Positions 5,547 to 13,370 of a stretch of DNA of 16,566 bases are shown piece after piece. The stretch is taken from positions 1 to 16,566 of the forward strand of contig CABTYW010000043.1 of NCBI GenBank assembly GCA_902489135.1. The letters run 5' to 3'. Source of the DNA: an uncultured Synergistaceae bacterium. Its GTDB lineage: Bacteria; Synergistota; Synergistia; Synergistales; Dethiosulfovibrionaceae. The position numbers and the translations under genes were made by a program. Position 1 is the stretch's first letter. The number at the start of each line of letters is the position of its first letter. Below the pieces are notes generated by a model. The model was not told the DNA's origin. It was given only the letters and a program-made list of their open reading frames with translations, and searched no databases.

Positions 5547-7430
5547 ATGAACAAAAAACAGAAGAACGCGCTTTTCCGCATTGTCGCCGCTTCGGCAATG
5601 ATGGTCGCGCTTCACTTCGCGCAGCCGCAGGGCGCGGCGCGCTTTCTGCTGTATCTTCTGCCCTATCTGACGGTGGGCTACGACATTCTGTTGAAAGCCG
5701 GAAAAGGCATCGCCCGCCGGCAGGTGTTCGACGAAAACTTTCTGATGGCCGCGGCCACCCTCGGCGCCCTCACCTTGGCCGTCACCGAAAGCGGTGATTA
5801 TACCGAGGCCATCGCCGTCATGTTGTTTTATCAGATCGGCGAGCTGTTTCAAAGCGTCGCCGTGGGACGCAGCCGAAAAGACATCAGCGCTCTCATGGAC
5901 ATTCGTCCCGACTATGCCAACATTGAACGCGACGGGCGCCTGGAGCGCGTCGATCCCGATGAAGTGGCGCCGGGAACGACCATCGTCGTCCAGCCCGGAG
6001 AAAAGATTCCCATTGACGGCATCGTCGCCGAGGGGACGTCGACGCTGAACACCGCGGCGCTGACGGGTGAAAGCGCCCCGCGCGGCGTCGTAACGGGCAG
6101 CGAAGTCCTTTCGGGCTGCATCAACATGACCGGCGTCCTCAAGATCAGAACGACCCGCGAATTCAGCGCGTCAACGGCCTCAAAAATTCTCGACCTCGTT
6201 GAAAACGCCAGCTCCCGCAAATCCCGCTCCGAAGAATTTATCAGCAAGTTCGCCCGTTTTTACACTCCTGCAGTGTGCTGCGGCGCCCTGGCGCTGGCGG
6301 CGCTGCCTCCCCTGACGCGGCTGTTTTTTATGAACGCGGCGCCTCAATGGAGCCTTTGGATTTACCGCGCTCTGATCTTTCTTGTCATCAGCTGCCCATG
6401 CGCTCTGGTGGTGAGCATTCCCCTCAGTTTCTTCGCAGGAATCGGCGGTGCCAGCCGCCGGGGAATTCTCGTCAAAGGCGCAAACTTTTTCGAGGCGCTG
6501 GCTCAGACCAAGTGTGTGGTCTTTGACAAGACGGGAACGCTGACTCAGGGTGTTTTCGAGGTGGCGGCCGTCCATCACTGCCCCATTGACCCGAAAAAGC
6601 TCCTTGAGTATGCGGCGCTCGCCGAAAGCGCCTCCTCCCATCCCATCAGCAAAAGCCTGAAAAAAGCCTACGGTCTGCCTTTGGATCGAAAGCGCGTCAG
6701 CGACATTCGCGAGTACGGCGGCGAGGGCGTGACCGCCCGCGTTGACGGGACGGAGGTCGCCGCCGGCAACGCCAAGCTCATGGAGCGCTTCGGCATTGCC
6801 CTTGTAGCCTGCCGCAGCGCCGGCTCCATCGTCCACATGGCCATCGACGGCGCTTACGCCGGCCACGTGGTCATCAGCGACGTCCTGAAGCCCCACGCCA
6901 AAGAAGCCGTGGCGGCGCTGCGGCAGGCGGGCGTCAGAAAAACAGTCATGCTCACGGGAGACCGCCGTGCCGTCGCCGAAAAAGTCGCCCGGGAAACGGG
7001 CGTCGACGAATTTCGCGCCGAACTGCTGCCCGCCGACAAAGTGACTGAAGTGGAGGCGCTACTGACGCGCTGCGGACGCGGCGAAAAACTGGCCTTCGTG
7101 GGAGACGGCATCAACGACGCGCCCGTGCTTTCCCGCGCCGACGTGGGCATCGCCATGGGAGCCATGGGCAGCGACGCGGCCATTGAGGCCGCCGACGTGG
7201 TGCTCATGGACGACGATCCTCTGAAAATCGCCAAGGCCATCGCCATTGCCCGCCGATGCCTGCGCATTGTCAAAGAAAACATCTGGTTCGCCATCGGCGT
7301 CAAGGCGGTTTGCCTCCTGACGGGCGCCCTGGGGCTGACGGGCATGGGATTTGCCATTTTCGCCGACGTGGGCGTTATGGTCTTGGCGGTGCTCAACGCC
7401 GTCAGAGCGCTTTTCGTCAAAAATCTTTAG
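5547..7430 (+). CDS. P1B-type zinc/cadmium/lead-exporting ATPase
   Basis: Predicted 627-aa inner-membrane pump that uses ATP to export divalent heavy metals. Seen in order: transmembrane helices in the first 100 residues, the actuator TGE (173-175), the ion-binding CPC in the sixth helix (283-285), the phosphorylated aspartate in DKTGT (D327), the P1B His-Pro pair (365-366), TGD (470-472) and the hinge GDGINDAP (519-526). K586 in helix 7 and D607 in helix 8 are the extra ligands of the ZntA/CadA subgroup, arguing against copper. No N-terminal HMA domain is present; the preceding small gene supplies one separately. AGGAGG lies 7 nt before the ATG at 5547, so an upstream in-frame ATG at 5475 is not used. 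A strong terminator follows. Confidence 0.95.
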   Translation: MNKKQKNALFRIVAASAMMVALHFAQPQGAARFLLYLLPYLTVGYDILLKAGKGIARRQVFDENFLMAAATLGALTLAVTESGDYTEAIAVMLFYQIGELFQSVAVGRSRKDISALMDIRPDYANIERDGRLERVDPDEVAPGTTIVVQPGEKIPIDGIVAEGTSTLNTAALTGESAPRGVVTGSEVLSGCINMTGVLKIRTTREFSASTASKILDLVENASSRKSRSEEFISKFARFYTPAVCCGALALAALPPLTRLFFMNAAPQWSLWIYRALIFLVISCPCALVVSIPLSFFAGIGGASRRGILVKGANFFEALAQTKCVVFDKTGTLTQGVFEVAAVHHCPIDPKKLLEYAALAESASSHPISKSLKKAYGLPLDRKRVSDIREYGGEGVTARVDGTEVAAGNAKLMERFGIALVACRSAGSIVHMAIDGAYAGHVVISDVLKPHAKEAVAALRQAGVRKTVMLTGDRRAVAEKVARETGVDEFRAELLPADKVTEVEALLTRCGRGEKLAFVGDGINDAPVLSRADVGIAMGAMGSDAAIEAADVVLMDDDPLKIAKAIAIARRCLRIVKENIWFAIGVKAVCLLTGALGLTGMGFAIFADVGVMVLAVLNAVRALFVKNL

Positions 7431-7445
7431 CGGTGTTTTTTAAAG

Positions 7446-7487
7446 AAGCGCGGTTTCCGGAATGCTTTTCCGAAAACCGCGCTTTTT
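7446..7487. terminator. Intrinsic terminator after the ATPase gene
   Basis: A 17-bp stem with one mismatch (7446-7462 with 7468-7484) closes a 5-nt loop and runs into TTTTT (7483-7487) on the + strand. It also lies 17 nt past the stop of the convergent asparaginase-like gene and probably serves both. Confidence 0.85.
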
Positions 7488-7503
7488 GCATGGACTGTGA
7501 GTT

Positions 7504-8493
7504 TTAACGGTCAAGCAGATATTTTTGAAGCTCCTGGTCCTTAAGTCCCGCGCCCAGTCCGACAGCCAGCTTAATTCGGGCCTGAAGGGGCGTCAAAAAA
7601 CCGGCGCTCATGACGCCGAATTCCTTGAGCTTGCTGAAGGAACCCTCAAAATCTTCGTCTTCGGTAATGCCCCCCTGCTGACAGCGCGACGCGGCCACCA
7701 CGGGGACGCCGTTTCGCACCAACGTTTTGAGATGGGGGACCCAGGCGGGATAGACGTTTCCGCCGCCAAAGCCGGCAATGACCAGCCCGTCGGGCGCACT
7801 GCTCTCTTCGTCGGTCAGCGCCTGGAGAAACCGCTCGCCGGCGCCCAGAGAGGCCTCCAGCAGCTCCACGTTGCGCGCGGGAACGAAAATTCTGTCGAAT
7901 ATTTTGCTCCGCCGGGGCATCTGCCAGAAGGACACGGTACCGTTGGAAACGCATCCCGCGGCCTCGCTGAAGTTGCCGCGGTAAACGCTGCGTCCGTAAT
8001 TGGAAGTTTCCACAAGATCGGAGGCCGAATAGATACGTCCGTTGGCGCAGAGGAGCACTCCCCTTCCCCAGGCTTCACGGGCACCGGCCACCGTCAAGGC
8101 CTCGCGAAGCACCAGCAGCGCGTCGCTTCCCGCTTCTCCGGGAGCACTGCGCACCACGGCGAAGACCAAAGGCTGCGGATAAATCCACATGAGGTCGGCA
8201 AAATAGGCCATTTCCTCCACGGCATCGGAGCCGCAGAACGCCACCACGGCATGGGCCCCTGCCGTGACCTGCTGCGCCAGAAGGGACATGAGATCGCCGG
8301 TCATGTTCAGCGAATAATGACTGCCGGGCTGATGGCTCCAGTCGATAACGTTCACAAGATCCGCCGTTTCCTCGGGGATCCACGATCGGATGGTTTCAAC
8401 GTTGGCATCCCCGCCGGCGTTTCCCGGCACGTTTTGCAGCGGGCGGGCGATTTCACCGCCGGCAATGACAAGAGATATGGTCTGAGAGGACAT
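7504..8493 (-). CDS. Asparaginase-family protein with altered active site
   Basis: Predicted 329-aa protein with the asparaginase fold from end to end: IAGGEIA near the N-terminus, MTGDLMSLL, CGSDAVEEMAYF at 87-98, GVLLCANGRIYSASDLVET around 145-163, GFGGGNVYPAW at 241-251 and VPVVAASRCQQGG at 263-275. In active enzymes the first motif is TGGTIA with a nucleophilic Thr, the second is GTDT, and a Lys follows the ARDVTK-like segment. Here these are Glu (residue 14), Ser-Asp with the second Thr replaced by Ala, and Glu (162). The enzyme is therefore probably not a normal asparaginase. No signal peptide is seen. The ATG at 8493 follows the LUD gene stop by 2 nt, so the two are co-translated. Confidence 0.8.
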   Translation of the reverse strand: MSSQTISLVIAGGEIARPLQNVPGNAGGDANVETIRSWIPEETADLVNVIDWSHQPGSHYSLNMTGDLMSLLAQQVTAGAHAVVAFCGSDAVEEMAYFADLMWIYPQPLVFAVVRSAPGEAGSDALLVLREALTVAGAREAWGRGVLLCANGRIYSASDLVETSNYGRSVYRGNFSEAAGCVSNGTVSFWQMPRRSKIFDRIFVPARNVELLEASLGAGERFLQALTDEESSAPDGLVIAGFGGGNVYPAWVPHLKTLVRNGVPVVAASRCQQGGITEDEDFEGSFSKLKEFGVMSAGFLTPLQARIKLAVGLGAGLKDQELQKYLLDR

Positions 8494-8495
8494 GT

Positions 8496-9170
8496 TCAAT
8501 ACCCCAGGGGTTCTCCTACGAGAATCACATATGATTTTTTGCCTTCCGGCATGGTCGGCGCCTGAGCTGTGACGAGCAGCAGGCGGCACAGACTGTCCGG
8601 TCCTATACAGCCGTTCTCGGCGTGACAGCCCGAGACTGCGCAGGGGGTCCTGCAGCCCAGGCGCAGCGCGTTGGGCGGCACCGCAAAGTTCTGCACTCGC
8701 GCCACGGCCTGTTCCACGCCGGGACATACTTTGTTCATGCTGATCACAAAAATGCGATCGCCTCGGCTCCAGCACATGGCCGCCAGGCGGTTGCCGCTGC
8801 CGTCGATGTTCACCAGAATTCCTTCGGTGGTGATGGCATTGGAGCCGGTCAACAGCACATCGCACTGCGATTCCCCAAATCGGGCTTCGAGGTTTTCAGA
8901 CGGCGACGCCTGGGGATCCCAGTGCTCCACCACGGTGTTACCCCGCGCTCTCAGCGCTTCGGGAGCTCCCATCTCGCGAATGCTCACCGACCCCGGAATT
9001 CCCACGCTGGCGCCCGGAGGAATGAGCTGAAGAACTTTCTCCAGCGCCTCGTGTGCCGTGGCGGCGTAAAAAGGCACGTGTCCGCGCTCCGAAAGCCGCT
9101 TTGACAGCGTCGACGCCAGTCTGCAAAAGCCGGCTTCCTTCGCAGAACTCATAGATACCGCTTTCTTCAT
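8496..9170 (-). CDS. LUD-domain protein (LutC/YkgG-like)
   Basis: Predicted 224-aa cytoplasmic protein of the LUD (DUF162) family. The core is visible as GASVGIPGSVSIREMG (53-68) and TGSNAITTEGILVNIDGSGN (108-127). The C-terminal part has a cysteine cluster (C173, C177, C182, C188, C195), as in stand-alone LUD proteins. Relatives include LutC of lactate oxidation, but no LutA or LutB is nearby, so a lactate role is not supported. The ATG at 9170 has GGAG 5 nt upstream; an in-frame TTG at 9191 is less likely. The gene starts a two-gene unit with the asparaginase-like protein. Confidence 0.85.
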   Translation of the reverse strand: MKKAVSMSSAKEAGFCRLASTLSKRLSERGHVPFYAATAHEALEKVLQLIPPGASVGIPGSVSIREMGAPEALRARGNTVVEHWDPQASPSENLEARFGESQCDVLLTGSNAITTEGILVNIDGSGNRLAAMCWSRGDRIFVISMNKVCPGVEQAVARVQNFAVPPNALRLGCRTPCAVSGCHAENGCIGPDSLCRLLLVTAQAPTMPEGKKSYVILVGEPLGY

Positions 9171-9273
9171 GTTTTCTCCGTTTCTTTTCAAAAAAGAAAA
9201 TACATCCCGTCACAGAAACTTCTCGCCTTCTGCATTTTGAAAAAACGCGGGGCGAAGGCCATAATTTTTTATC

Positions 9274-9282
9274 ATTTTATCA
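9274..9282 (-). promoter_or_regulatory. Possible extended -10 of the LUD gene
   Basis: On the - strand TGATAAAAT reads as an extended -10 (TGnTAAAAT) about 100 nt upstream of the ATG at 9170. No convincing -35 box is at the right distance. It is divergent from the ylxM promoter. Confidence 0.3.
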
Positions 9283-9308
9283 TACCGCGGAGAAAAATAA
9301 AATTCCGA

Positions 9309-9336
9309 CGGTGTCAACCAAAAATACTTGACACCG
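9309..9336. promoter_or_regulatory. Inverted repeat across the -35 of the ffh operon
   Basis: CGGTGTCAA (9309-9317) and TTGACACCG (9328-9336) are perfect 9-bp inverted arms separated by 10 nt. The right arm contains the -35 box TTGACA. The geometry, with half-sites about two helical turns apart, suits a dimeric regulator, but none is identified. Confidence 0.5.
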
Positions 9337-9356
9337 CAAACTCCAGCGGATATAAT
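9328..9356 (+). promoter_or_regulatory. Consensus sigma-70 promoter of the ylxM-ffh operon
   Basis: TTGACA (9328-9333) and TATAAT (9351-9356) are both perfect and separated by 17 nt, about 20 nt before the binding site of ylxM. Confidence 0.9.
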
Positions 9357-9382
9357 TCTCACGTCTGAAAGGAGTGGACGCG

Positions 9383-9730
9383 GTGAGCGAAAAGGAGCTT
9401 CTGAAGCGCCGCGTACGTTTTTCGCGGCTGTACGATCTCTACGGGCCGCTTCTGACTGAGCGGCAGCGCCGTATTTACGAAATGCACGAACTTGACGACT
9501 TCTCCCTTTCCGAAATTTCCGAGACACTTCACATCAGCCGTCAGGGCGTTTCCGATCAGCTGTCAAAGGTGCGCGGACGACTGGCCGAAATGGAAAACCT
9601 TCTCGGCTTCGACGCAACGTTGAACCGCATTGAAAAGAGCGCTCAGGCCATCCTGTCAGGCAAAAACATTGACGTTCACGCCCGTGCCATCGTCGAGGCG
9701 TGCGGCGGAAGGATCACAGACCATGTTTGA
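9383..9730 (+). CDS. ylxM: YlxM-family helix-turn-helix protein
   Basis: Predicted 115-aa protein of the YlxM/UPF0122 family, which resembles sigma factor region 4 and is found next to ffh; it is linked to the signal recognition particle pathway in Gram-positive bacteria. The first 65 residues hold YGPLLTERQRRIYEMHELDD and a helix-turn-helix (SLSEISETLHISRQGVSDQL). The GTG at 9383 is preferred over the GTG at 9374 because GGAG (9371-9374) lies 8 nt before it. The last 8 nt overlap the ffh start, so the two genes are translationally coupled. It leads the operon behind a consensus promoter. Confidence 0.9.
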   Translation: MSEKELLKRRVRFSRLYDLYGPLLTERQRRIYEMHELDDFSLSEISETLHISRQGVSDQLSKVRGRLAEMENLLGFDATLNRIEKSAQAILSGKNIDVHARAIVEACGGRITDHV

Positions 9731-11072
9731 CACATTGAAAGCACGACTGGAAAACATCTTCAACGGCCTCCGCGGCCGCGGAAAACTGTCGGAGGACGAC
9801 GTCGGGCAGGCGCTTCGCGAAATCAGGCGGGCTTTGCTGGAAGCCGACGTGAACTACAAAGTCGTCAAGCAGCTGATGGAGAACATCCGCACCCGCGCCG
9901 TGGGAGCCGACGTGCTGGAGTCCATCGTGCCGGCGCAGCAGGTCACCGCCGTCGTCTACGAAGAAATTGCCAAGATCATGGGGGAAGGCAGCAAGGGCAT
10001 CGCCATCGCCCCGAAGCCGCCGACGCTGGTCATGATGGTAGGCCTTCAGGGCGGCGGAAAGACCACGAGCAGCGCCAAACTGGCCAAAAAACTTTCCAAA
10101 AATCACAAACCCCTGCTGGTGGCCTGCGACCTTCGCCGTCCCGCCGCGGTTCGGCAGCTGAAAGTCCTTGCCGAGCAAGCGGGCGTGGAATTCTTCGGGC
10201 CTCAGGACGAAGAAACCGATATCACGTCGCTTTCAAAGCGCGCTCTGGAGTATGCCGCATCTCGCCTTTTGGACGTACTCATTTTCGACACCGCCGGACG
10301 GCTGGCCGTCGACGAAGAGATGATGGCCGAACTGGACCGCATGAAAGCGACCCTTCATCCGCAGGAAATCCTTCTCGTGGTGGACGCCATGTCGGGGCAG
10401 GAAGCCCTCAACGTCGCCGAAGCCTTTCATCGTCGTCTCGGCATCACCGGCGTCGTCCTGAGTAAACTCGACGGCGACGCCAGAGGCGGCGCGGCGCTGG
10501 CCGTTCTTGCAGCCACAGGCGTTCCCGTGAAATTCGCCGGCGTCGGCGAAGGCCTCGATGCCATGGAGCGCTTCGATCCGCGCCGCATGGCGGAACGCAT
10601 CATGGGCATGGGCGATATGGCGGGGCTGGTGGAAAAGATCAAAGAAGCCACCACGGAAACCGACGTGCGCCTAATGGCTCAAAGCTTTCAAAAGGCGCGC
10701 TTTTCCATGGATGATCTGCTGGCCCAGTTTGAACAAATCGAGAAAATGGGACCTCTCGACAAGGTGATGGACATGCTTCCCGGCGCCGTCACCGACAAAA
10801 TGAAAAATCTTCCGCCCGAAGCGCTGGACGCCAAACGACTGCTCCGCATGAAAGCCGTAATCCAGTCCATGACGAAAGAAGAACGGCGCAATCCCGCGGT
10901 GATCAAGGGAAGCCGGCGGCGCCGCATCGCCCAGGGCTCCGGCACCACCGTCCAGATGGTCAATCAGTTGTTAAAGCAGTACGACCAGATGAGCGAACTC
11001 TGGAAACGCTTCGGGAAAATGGGCAAAAAGCGCGGCATGTTCTCCCGCCTCGGCGGTATGTTCCGCCGTTAA
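9723..11072 (+). CDS. ffh: Signal recognition particle GTPase Ffh
   Basis: Predicted 449-aa cytoplasmic GTPase that binds signal sequences and 4.5S-type RNA and docks ribosomes on FtsY. The N domain covers residues 1-95. The G domain shows the P-loop GLQGGGKTT (107-115), CDLRRPAAVRQL (135-146), DTAGR (189-193) and SKLDGDARGG (247-256). The M domain (about 300-449) has the RNA-binding signature around GSRRRRIAQGSG (396-407) and methionine-rich helices, ending in a basic tail. Length and motifs are normal for Ffh. The ATG at 9723 overlaps the end of ylxM, and GGAAGGA lies upstream. Confidence 0.97.
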   Translation: MFDTLKARLENIFNGLRGRGKLSEDDVGQALREIRRALLEADVNYKVVKQLMENIRTRAVGADVLESIVPAQQVTAVVYEEIAKIMGEGSKGIAIAPKPPTLVMMVGLQGGGKTTSSAKLAKKLSKNHKPLLVACDLRRPAAVRQLKVLAEQAGVEFFGPQDEETDITSLSKRALEYAASRLLDVLIFDTAGRLAVDEEMMAELDRMKATLHPQEILLVVDAMSGQEALNVAEAFHRRLGITGVVLSKLDGDARGGAALAVLAATGVPVKFAGVGEGLDAMERFDPRRMAERIMGMGDMAGLVEKIKEATTETDVRLMAQSFQKARFSMDDLLAQFEQIEKMGPLDKVMDMLPGAVTDKMKNLPPEALDAKRLLRMKAVIQSMTKEERRNPAVIKGSRRRRIAQGSGTTVQMVNQLLKQYDQMSELWKRFGKMGKKRGMFSRLGGMFRR

Positions 11073-11080
11073 ACCATGCG

Positions 11081-11102
11081 AAAATTCCTCACAGGGATTT
11101 TT
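11081..11102 (+). terminator. Weak hairpin between ffh and rpsP
   Basis: AAAATTCCT (11081-11089) pairs with AGGGATTTT (11093-11101), with one wobble around a 3-nt loop, just after ffh. The stem is AT-rich and the T-tract is short. It may reduce read-through or be a processing site rather than a full stop, since the next genes belong to the same conserved operon. Confidence 0.3.
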
Positions 11103-11138
11103 CATATACAATATGCTTTCAGGAGGTGTAACTGAAAA

Positions 11139-11405
11139 ATGGCAGTAAGAATTCGTCTTTCACGTCACGGCCGCAAAAAAGTTCCGTTCTATCGTCTCGT
11201 CGTGGCAGATTCGCGTTGCCCCCGCGACGGCCGTTTCATCGAGCAGCTCGGCACGTACGATCCCATGAAGGATCCCGCCGAGATCAAGATCAACGAAGAA
11301 TCCGCCGTGAAGTGGCTCCGCAACGGCGCCCTTCCTTCCGACACAGCGCGCGCCCTTCTCAAGAAGGCCGGCGTCTGGGCAAAGTTCACTGAAAAGGCAG
11401 AGTGA
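11139..11405 (+). CDS. rpsP: 30S ribosomal protein S16
   Basis: Predicted 88-aa small-subunit protein needed for 30S assembly. The start AVRIRLSRHGRKKVPFYRLV and the segment SRCPRDGRFIEQLGTYDP are the classic S16 signatures, and the length is normal. A strong AGGAGGTG precedes the ATG with a slightly long gap. It follows ffh by 66 nt, and the KH-domain gene begins almost at its stop. Confidence 0.97.
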   Translation: MAVRIRLSRHGRKKVPFYRLVVADSRCPRDGRFIEQLGTYDPMKDPAEIKINEESAVKWLRNGALPSDTARALLKKAGVWAKFTEKAE

Positions 11406-11410
11406 TTTTT

Positions 11411-11671
11411 ATGGATTATCAGGAATTGGTCAGAACCATCGCTGTTTCGCTTGTCACCAAGCCCGAAGCTGTTGAGATTACCGCAGAAAAAGACGCCGAA
11501 GAAGTTCTCCGCGTCCTGATCCACGTCGCCGAAGAGGACACGGGGCGCGTCATCGGCCGCCGCGGCGCCACCATCAACGCCATTCGCCAGATCGTCCGCG
11601 TTTCCTCCGTCAAAGGCGGAGACAAAGTGGAAGTGGACGTCGCCGAAACGGCCAAGAAAGACGCCGAGTAA
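11411..11671 (+). CDS. khpA: KH-domain RNA-binding protein KhpA (YlqC)
   Basis: Predicted 86-aa single KH-domain protein. The RNA-binding GxxG loop is GRRG (residues 49-52) within TGRVIGRRGATINAIRQI. KhpA proteins bind RNA broadly, often with KhpB, and affect cell division and translation in Gram-positive bacteria. Its place between rpsP and rimM is typical. The ATG at 11411 is chosen; a GTG at 11402 overlapping the rpsP stop would add 3 residues. Confidence 0.93.
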   Translation: MDYQELVRTIAVSLVTKPEAVEITAEKDAEEVLRVLIHVAEEDTGRVIGRRGATINAIRQIVRVSSVKGGDKVEVDVAETAKKDAE

Positions 11672-11679
11672 AAAGTTCC

Positions 11680-12204
11680 ATGTCCTGCGTCAGAGTCATT
11701 ATCGGTCAGGTGCAGGGCTCCCACGGCGTGCACGGCGAACTCAAAATACGGCCCCTTACCGATTTTCCCGAGAGATTTCTTTCCATGACGGAGCTCTCGC
11801 TCTATCGAAATGGAGAATGGGCGGGGAACTATGCCGTTCGCCGCGTCCGCAACGTTCTTGATCGAGGATATTTTCTGGTGCTGCTGCAGGACGTGGAGGA
11901 TCGCGATCATGCCGATGCCCTTCGCGGCTGCACCGTGGAAATTTTGCCCGAAGAGCGCGTTCCGCTGGCGCCGGGAGAATTCTGGATCAGTGACCTCATC
12001 GGCCTTGACGCCTTTGACGACGGCGGCACCCGTCTCGGCACCGTCAGAGACATGGCGGCCAACGGATCGTCGGACCTGATGATCGTCCGCGACGACTTCG
12101 GGAAAGACCATCTCATCCCCGCCACGCCGCAGTTCTTGCTGAACGCCGACCTCCGGAAAGGCCGCGTTACGCTCCACCTCATCGAAGGACTGTGGGAACT
12201 GTGA
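11680..12204 (+). CDS. rimM: Ribosome maturation factor RimM
   Basis: Predicted 174-aa 16S rRNA processing factor that binds S19 and helps mature the 30S head. The N-terminal barrel (about 5-90) starts with VIIGQVQGSHGVHGELKIRP, close to the usual G-x-H-G-x-x-G-E pattern. The C-terminal PRC barrel (about 98-172) contains EFWISDLIGLDAFDDGG and ends HLIEGLWEL. The binding site before the ATG is weak. The stop overlaps the GTG start of trmD by 4 nt (GTGA), a sign of translational coupling. Confidence 0.96.
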   Translation: MSCVRVIIGQVQGSHGVHGELKIRPLTDFPERFLSMTELSLYRNGEWAGNYAVRRVRNVLDRGYFLVLLQDVEDRDHADALRGCTVEILPEERVPLAPGEFWISDLIGLDAFDDGGTRLGTVRDMAANGSSDLMIVRDDFGKDHLIPATPQFLLNADLRKGRVTLHLIEGLWEL

Positions 12205-13343
12205 AAATCACCGTCATAACCGCTTTCCCGGATTTTTTGGACAGTTTTCTCCACACCAGCATCATCGGACGCGCCGTAGAGCGCGGCCTGCTGACAGTCC
12301 GCACCGTCAATCTCCGCGATTTCTCCAAAGGCGCCTATCACCAGATTGACGATTACAGCTTCGGCGGCAAAGGCGGAATGACCCTCATGCCCCAAGTGCT
12401 GGAAGACGCGCTCAATTCCGTCGCAACGAAGCCAATGAAAACCCTCTTTCCCACGCCTGCCGGAGCCGTGCTCACTCAGGATCTTGTAGAATCTTTGGCC
12501 AAAGAGGATCATCTGGTGATTCTCTGCGGACACTATGAAGGCCTTGACGAGCGCTTCGTGCAAAAGTACGTCGATCTGGAATATTCCATCGGCGATTTCG
12601 TCCTGACAGGCGGAGAAATTCCCGCCATGACACTGATTGACGCGCTTTCACGCCTCATTCCCGGCGTTGTCGGCAAAGAAAGCTCCGTCACCGACGATTC
12701 GTTTTATAACGGCATGCTCGACACGCCGCATTTTACGCGCCCCGCCGTTTGGCAGGACATGAAAGTTCCGGCCGTGCTGACGTCGGGCAACGACGCTCTC
12801 ATCGAAAAATGGCGCCGCCGCACCGCCGCATCCCGAACGCTGGCTCGCCGCCCCGATCTGCTGAGCCGCGCCAACGTCATGGAATACCTGGAAGACGAAG
12901 TCTATCTCGGCCTCTGCCTTTCAAGCAGCGACGCCGGCCTGACGGCAGACCTTCCGCGGCTTCTCGAAACCGCCAAAGCCTATGGAATCAGTCGCGTTGC
13001 GGCATCGCCCGAAGATTTTGCGGACTTCGACGCTTTGCGCCAAAAGCTGGGCGCCTTTTCGGAAATCAAAGTCGTCCCCACCGTGCGCCGCATGAGTGCT
13101 TGGGCGGAGCGAAAAAAACACGGCCCACTTCTCACCGTCGCCGCGGAGTTTCCCGGGGGAATTCCCTGGATGGAAGCCAAACGGCAGATGGTCGAGCACG
13201 ACGGCCCCGTGCTCATCCTCTTCGGCACGCCCGCCGCAGGAGGAAAAGTCACCTATATGCGCCCGCAGGAAACCACCGGTGGAGCATTGCCTCGCACCGC
13301 TCTCGTTTCCGTCACACTGGATCGATTTTTCGGTTCCAGATAA
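12201..13343 (+). CDS. trmD: tRNA m1G37 methyltransferase TrmD with extra C-terminal domain
   Basis: Predicted 380-aa protein. Residues 1-225 are TrmD, which methylates N1 of G37 in tRNAs with SAM. The knot motifs are clear: GGKGGM (55-60), CGHYEGLDER (109-118), YSIGDFVLTGGE (128-139) and TPHFTRP (175-181), with the catalytic Asp pair at 165-166. Normal TrmD is about 230-250 aa. Residues about 233-378 (VYLGLCLSSSDAGL through PVLILFGTPAAGGKVTY to VSVTLDRFF) resemble the RNA_Me_trans family (PF09936), a second SPOUT-like domain known as a separate protein or TrmD fusion in some phyla. Its usual glycine-rich loop is altered here. The GTG at 12201 is preferred over the GTG at 12192 because of the spacing to AAGGA. 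Confidence 0.93.
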   Translation: MKITVITAFPDFLDSFLHTSIIGRAVERGLLTVRTVNLRDFSKGAYHQIDDYSFGGKGGMTLMPQVLEDALNSVATKPMKTLFPTPAGAVLTQDLVESLAKEDHLVILCGHYEGLDERFVQKYVDLEYSIGDFVLTGGEIPAMTLIDALSRLIPGVVGKESSVTDDSFYNGMLDTPHFTRPAVWQDMKVPAVLTSGNDALIEKWRRRTAASRTLARRPDLLSRANVMEYLEDEVYLGLCLSSSDAGLTADLPRLLETAKAYGISRVAASPEDFADFDALRQKLGAFSEIKVVPTVRRMSAWAERKKHGPLLTVAAEFPGGIPWMEAKRQMVEHDGPVLILFGTPAAGGKVTYMRPQETTGGALPRTALVSVTLDRFFGSR

Positions 13344-13370
13344 ACATTTGCAAGCAGGGAGGTTACCATT

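Noticed and set aside
5029..5852. - strand frames across the HMA/ATPase spacer
   Set aside because: They run antisense to the HMA and ATPase genes and their composition is that of GC-rich shadows.
8494..8865. Upstream extension of the asparaginase-like frame to 453 aa
   Set aside because: The extra part is Arg/His-rich, overlaps the LUD gene in another frame, and the ATG at 8493 gives a normal family N-terminus.
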